A stretch of DNA of 12,478 nucleotides, from the NCBI GenBank assembly GCA_030628225.1, contig DAOVRJ010000045.1, forward strand, positions 1 through 12,478, in the 5' to 3' direction. The notes under the pieces are model-generated. The model was given only the letters and a program-made list of their open reading frames with translations, was not told the DNA's origin and ran no database searches. A program made the translations under genes and the position numbers. Shown here piece by piece: positions 11,905 to 12,478 of the stretch. Every line of letters begins with the position of its first letter. Positions within the stretch are counted from its first letter, which is position 1. This stretch comes from Candidatus Zixiibacteriota bacterium. Its GTDB lineage: Bacteria > SM23-81.

Positions 11905-12478
11905 CTACCGCAGCAGGACCATCTTCACCGTCTGCCCAAACTCCCCGGCCTGTAGCCGGCAGAAATACACCCCGCTGGCCAAGTCGCGGGCATGCCAACG
12001 GGCGCTGTAGACTCCTGCTTTCTGAGAAGCATCCACCAAAGTGGCCACCTCCGCGCCCTGCACGTTGTATACCCTCAAGGTGACGGACACGTCGCTGGGA
12101 ATAGCATATTTGATCTCGGTATCAGGATTGAAGGGATTGGGATAGTTCTGATACAGAGCATATGACTCCGGCATCGTGCCGCCCAGCAGCGTCGGCTGCT
12201 CAACAGCGGTGCTGGGCCCCACGTGAAACTCGAAGTTGGACACATACGGCGGTCCCGGAGGCACCAGGCTGGCCGGCACCTTCTGGTACTTCACCGGGTT
12301 CTCCGTCCAGGTACCCTCATGAGGATTGGTCTGGACTACCCCGCCGGCGTCCTTGTCCTCGATATAGATGACGTGCAGGGTGTCGTTGACCACCCTGGCC
12401 AGGGAAGGATAATCCTCATCCATGCACGCGCCGGCTATGGCCTCGGGGCTGGGGGTGTCGGTCAGGTTGGTGCCCTCC
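11905..12478 (-). CDS. Secreted protein with type IX secretion C-terminal domain (5' partial)
   Basis: The minus-strand frame is open to the window edge (190 codons visible) and stops with TAG at 11905-11907. The ATG at 12423 is internal, because the frame continues upstream of it. The visible N-terminal part includes Y-P-S-L-A-R-V-V-N-D-T-L-H-V-I-Y-I-E-D-K. This resembles one blade of a beta-propeller describing a recorded value, but it is too short to assign. The last 85 or so residues are a FlgD-like sorting domain with NYPNPFNP, a central S-V-T-L-R-V-Y-N-V-Q-G strand and YFCRLQAG, ending K-M-V-L-L-R. This closely parallels the first gene of the window, so the product is probably exported by the type IX system and its sorting domain removed or used for anchoring. 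It converges with the malEFG operon. Confidence 0.85.
   Translation of the reverse strand, partial: EGTNLTDTPSPEAIAGACMDEDYPSLARVVNDTLHVIYIEDKDAGGVVQTNPHEGTWTENPVKYQKVPASLVPPGPPYVSNFEFHVGPSTAVEQPTLLGGTMPESYALYQNYPNPFNPDTEIKYAIPSDVSVTLRVYNVQGAEVATLVDASQKAGVYSARWHARDLASGVYFCRLQAGEFGQTVKMVLLR

Overview
The window looks like chromosomal DNA from an uncultured bacterium of the FCB superphylum, of the Calditrichota / KSB1 / Marinimicrobia kind (inference). Two incomplete genes, one at each end, finish in the C-terminal sorting domain of the type IX secretion system, with the NYPNPFN and YFCRLQAG motifs. The intergenic regions carry mirrored arrays of short simple repeats. By eye the left third is clearly AT-richer than the G+C-rich block from about 4750 to 11340.

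Layout. (1) Positions 1-2027: the 3' part of a long Asp-box beta-propeller gene with a secretion domain. (2) Positions 2198-3994: what I read as a short integron cassette array without a visible integrase. Two attC-like elements of about 145-150 bp (2198-2347 and 3091-3235) bracket an AbrB antitoxin / PIN toxin pair. The first bases of that cassette are the reverse complement of the left core of its own attC, which is the end signature of an integron cassette. A second cassette with a HigB/HigA pair follows and ends at a weaker, degenerate site (3944-3994). Each toxin-antitoxin pair carries promoter-like elements and a small palindrome that could be an operator. (3) Positions 4018-4518: a DUF2391-like membrane protein just after the last attC-type core. 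(4) Positions 4753-11340: an alpha-glucan utilisation locus. It has a secreted GH57 amylase/amylopullulanase-type enzyme with an N-terminal starch/glycogen-binding domain and a glucodextranase-type C-terminal domain, followed by a lipoprotein sugar-binding protein and two MalF/MalG-type permeases in a tight operon. No ATPase or regulator gene is in the window. (5) Positions 11341-11904: a gene-free stretch with hairpins and mirrored simple repeats. (6) 11905-12478, minus strand: the 3' part of another protein with the secretion domain, with its own terminator.

Working together: the GH57 enzyme would cut starch- or glycogen-like polymers outside the cytoplasmic membrane, the lipoprotein would capture the maltodextrins, and the two permeases would import them using an ATPase encoded elsewhere. 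The toxin-antitoxin pairs are likely stabilising passengers of the cassette array. The most notable observation is this small attC-bounded toxin-antitoxin array. Next are the layered inverted simple repeats ending at the malE ribosome binding site and the hairpin-rich element at 11518-11697.
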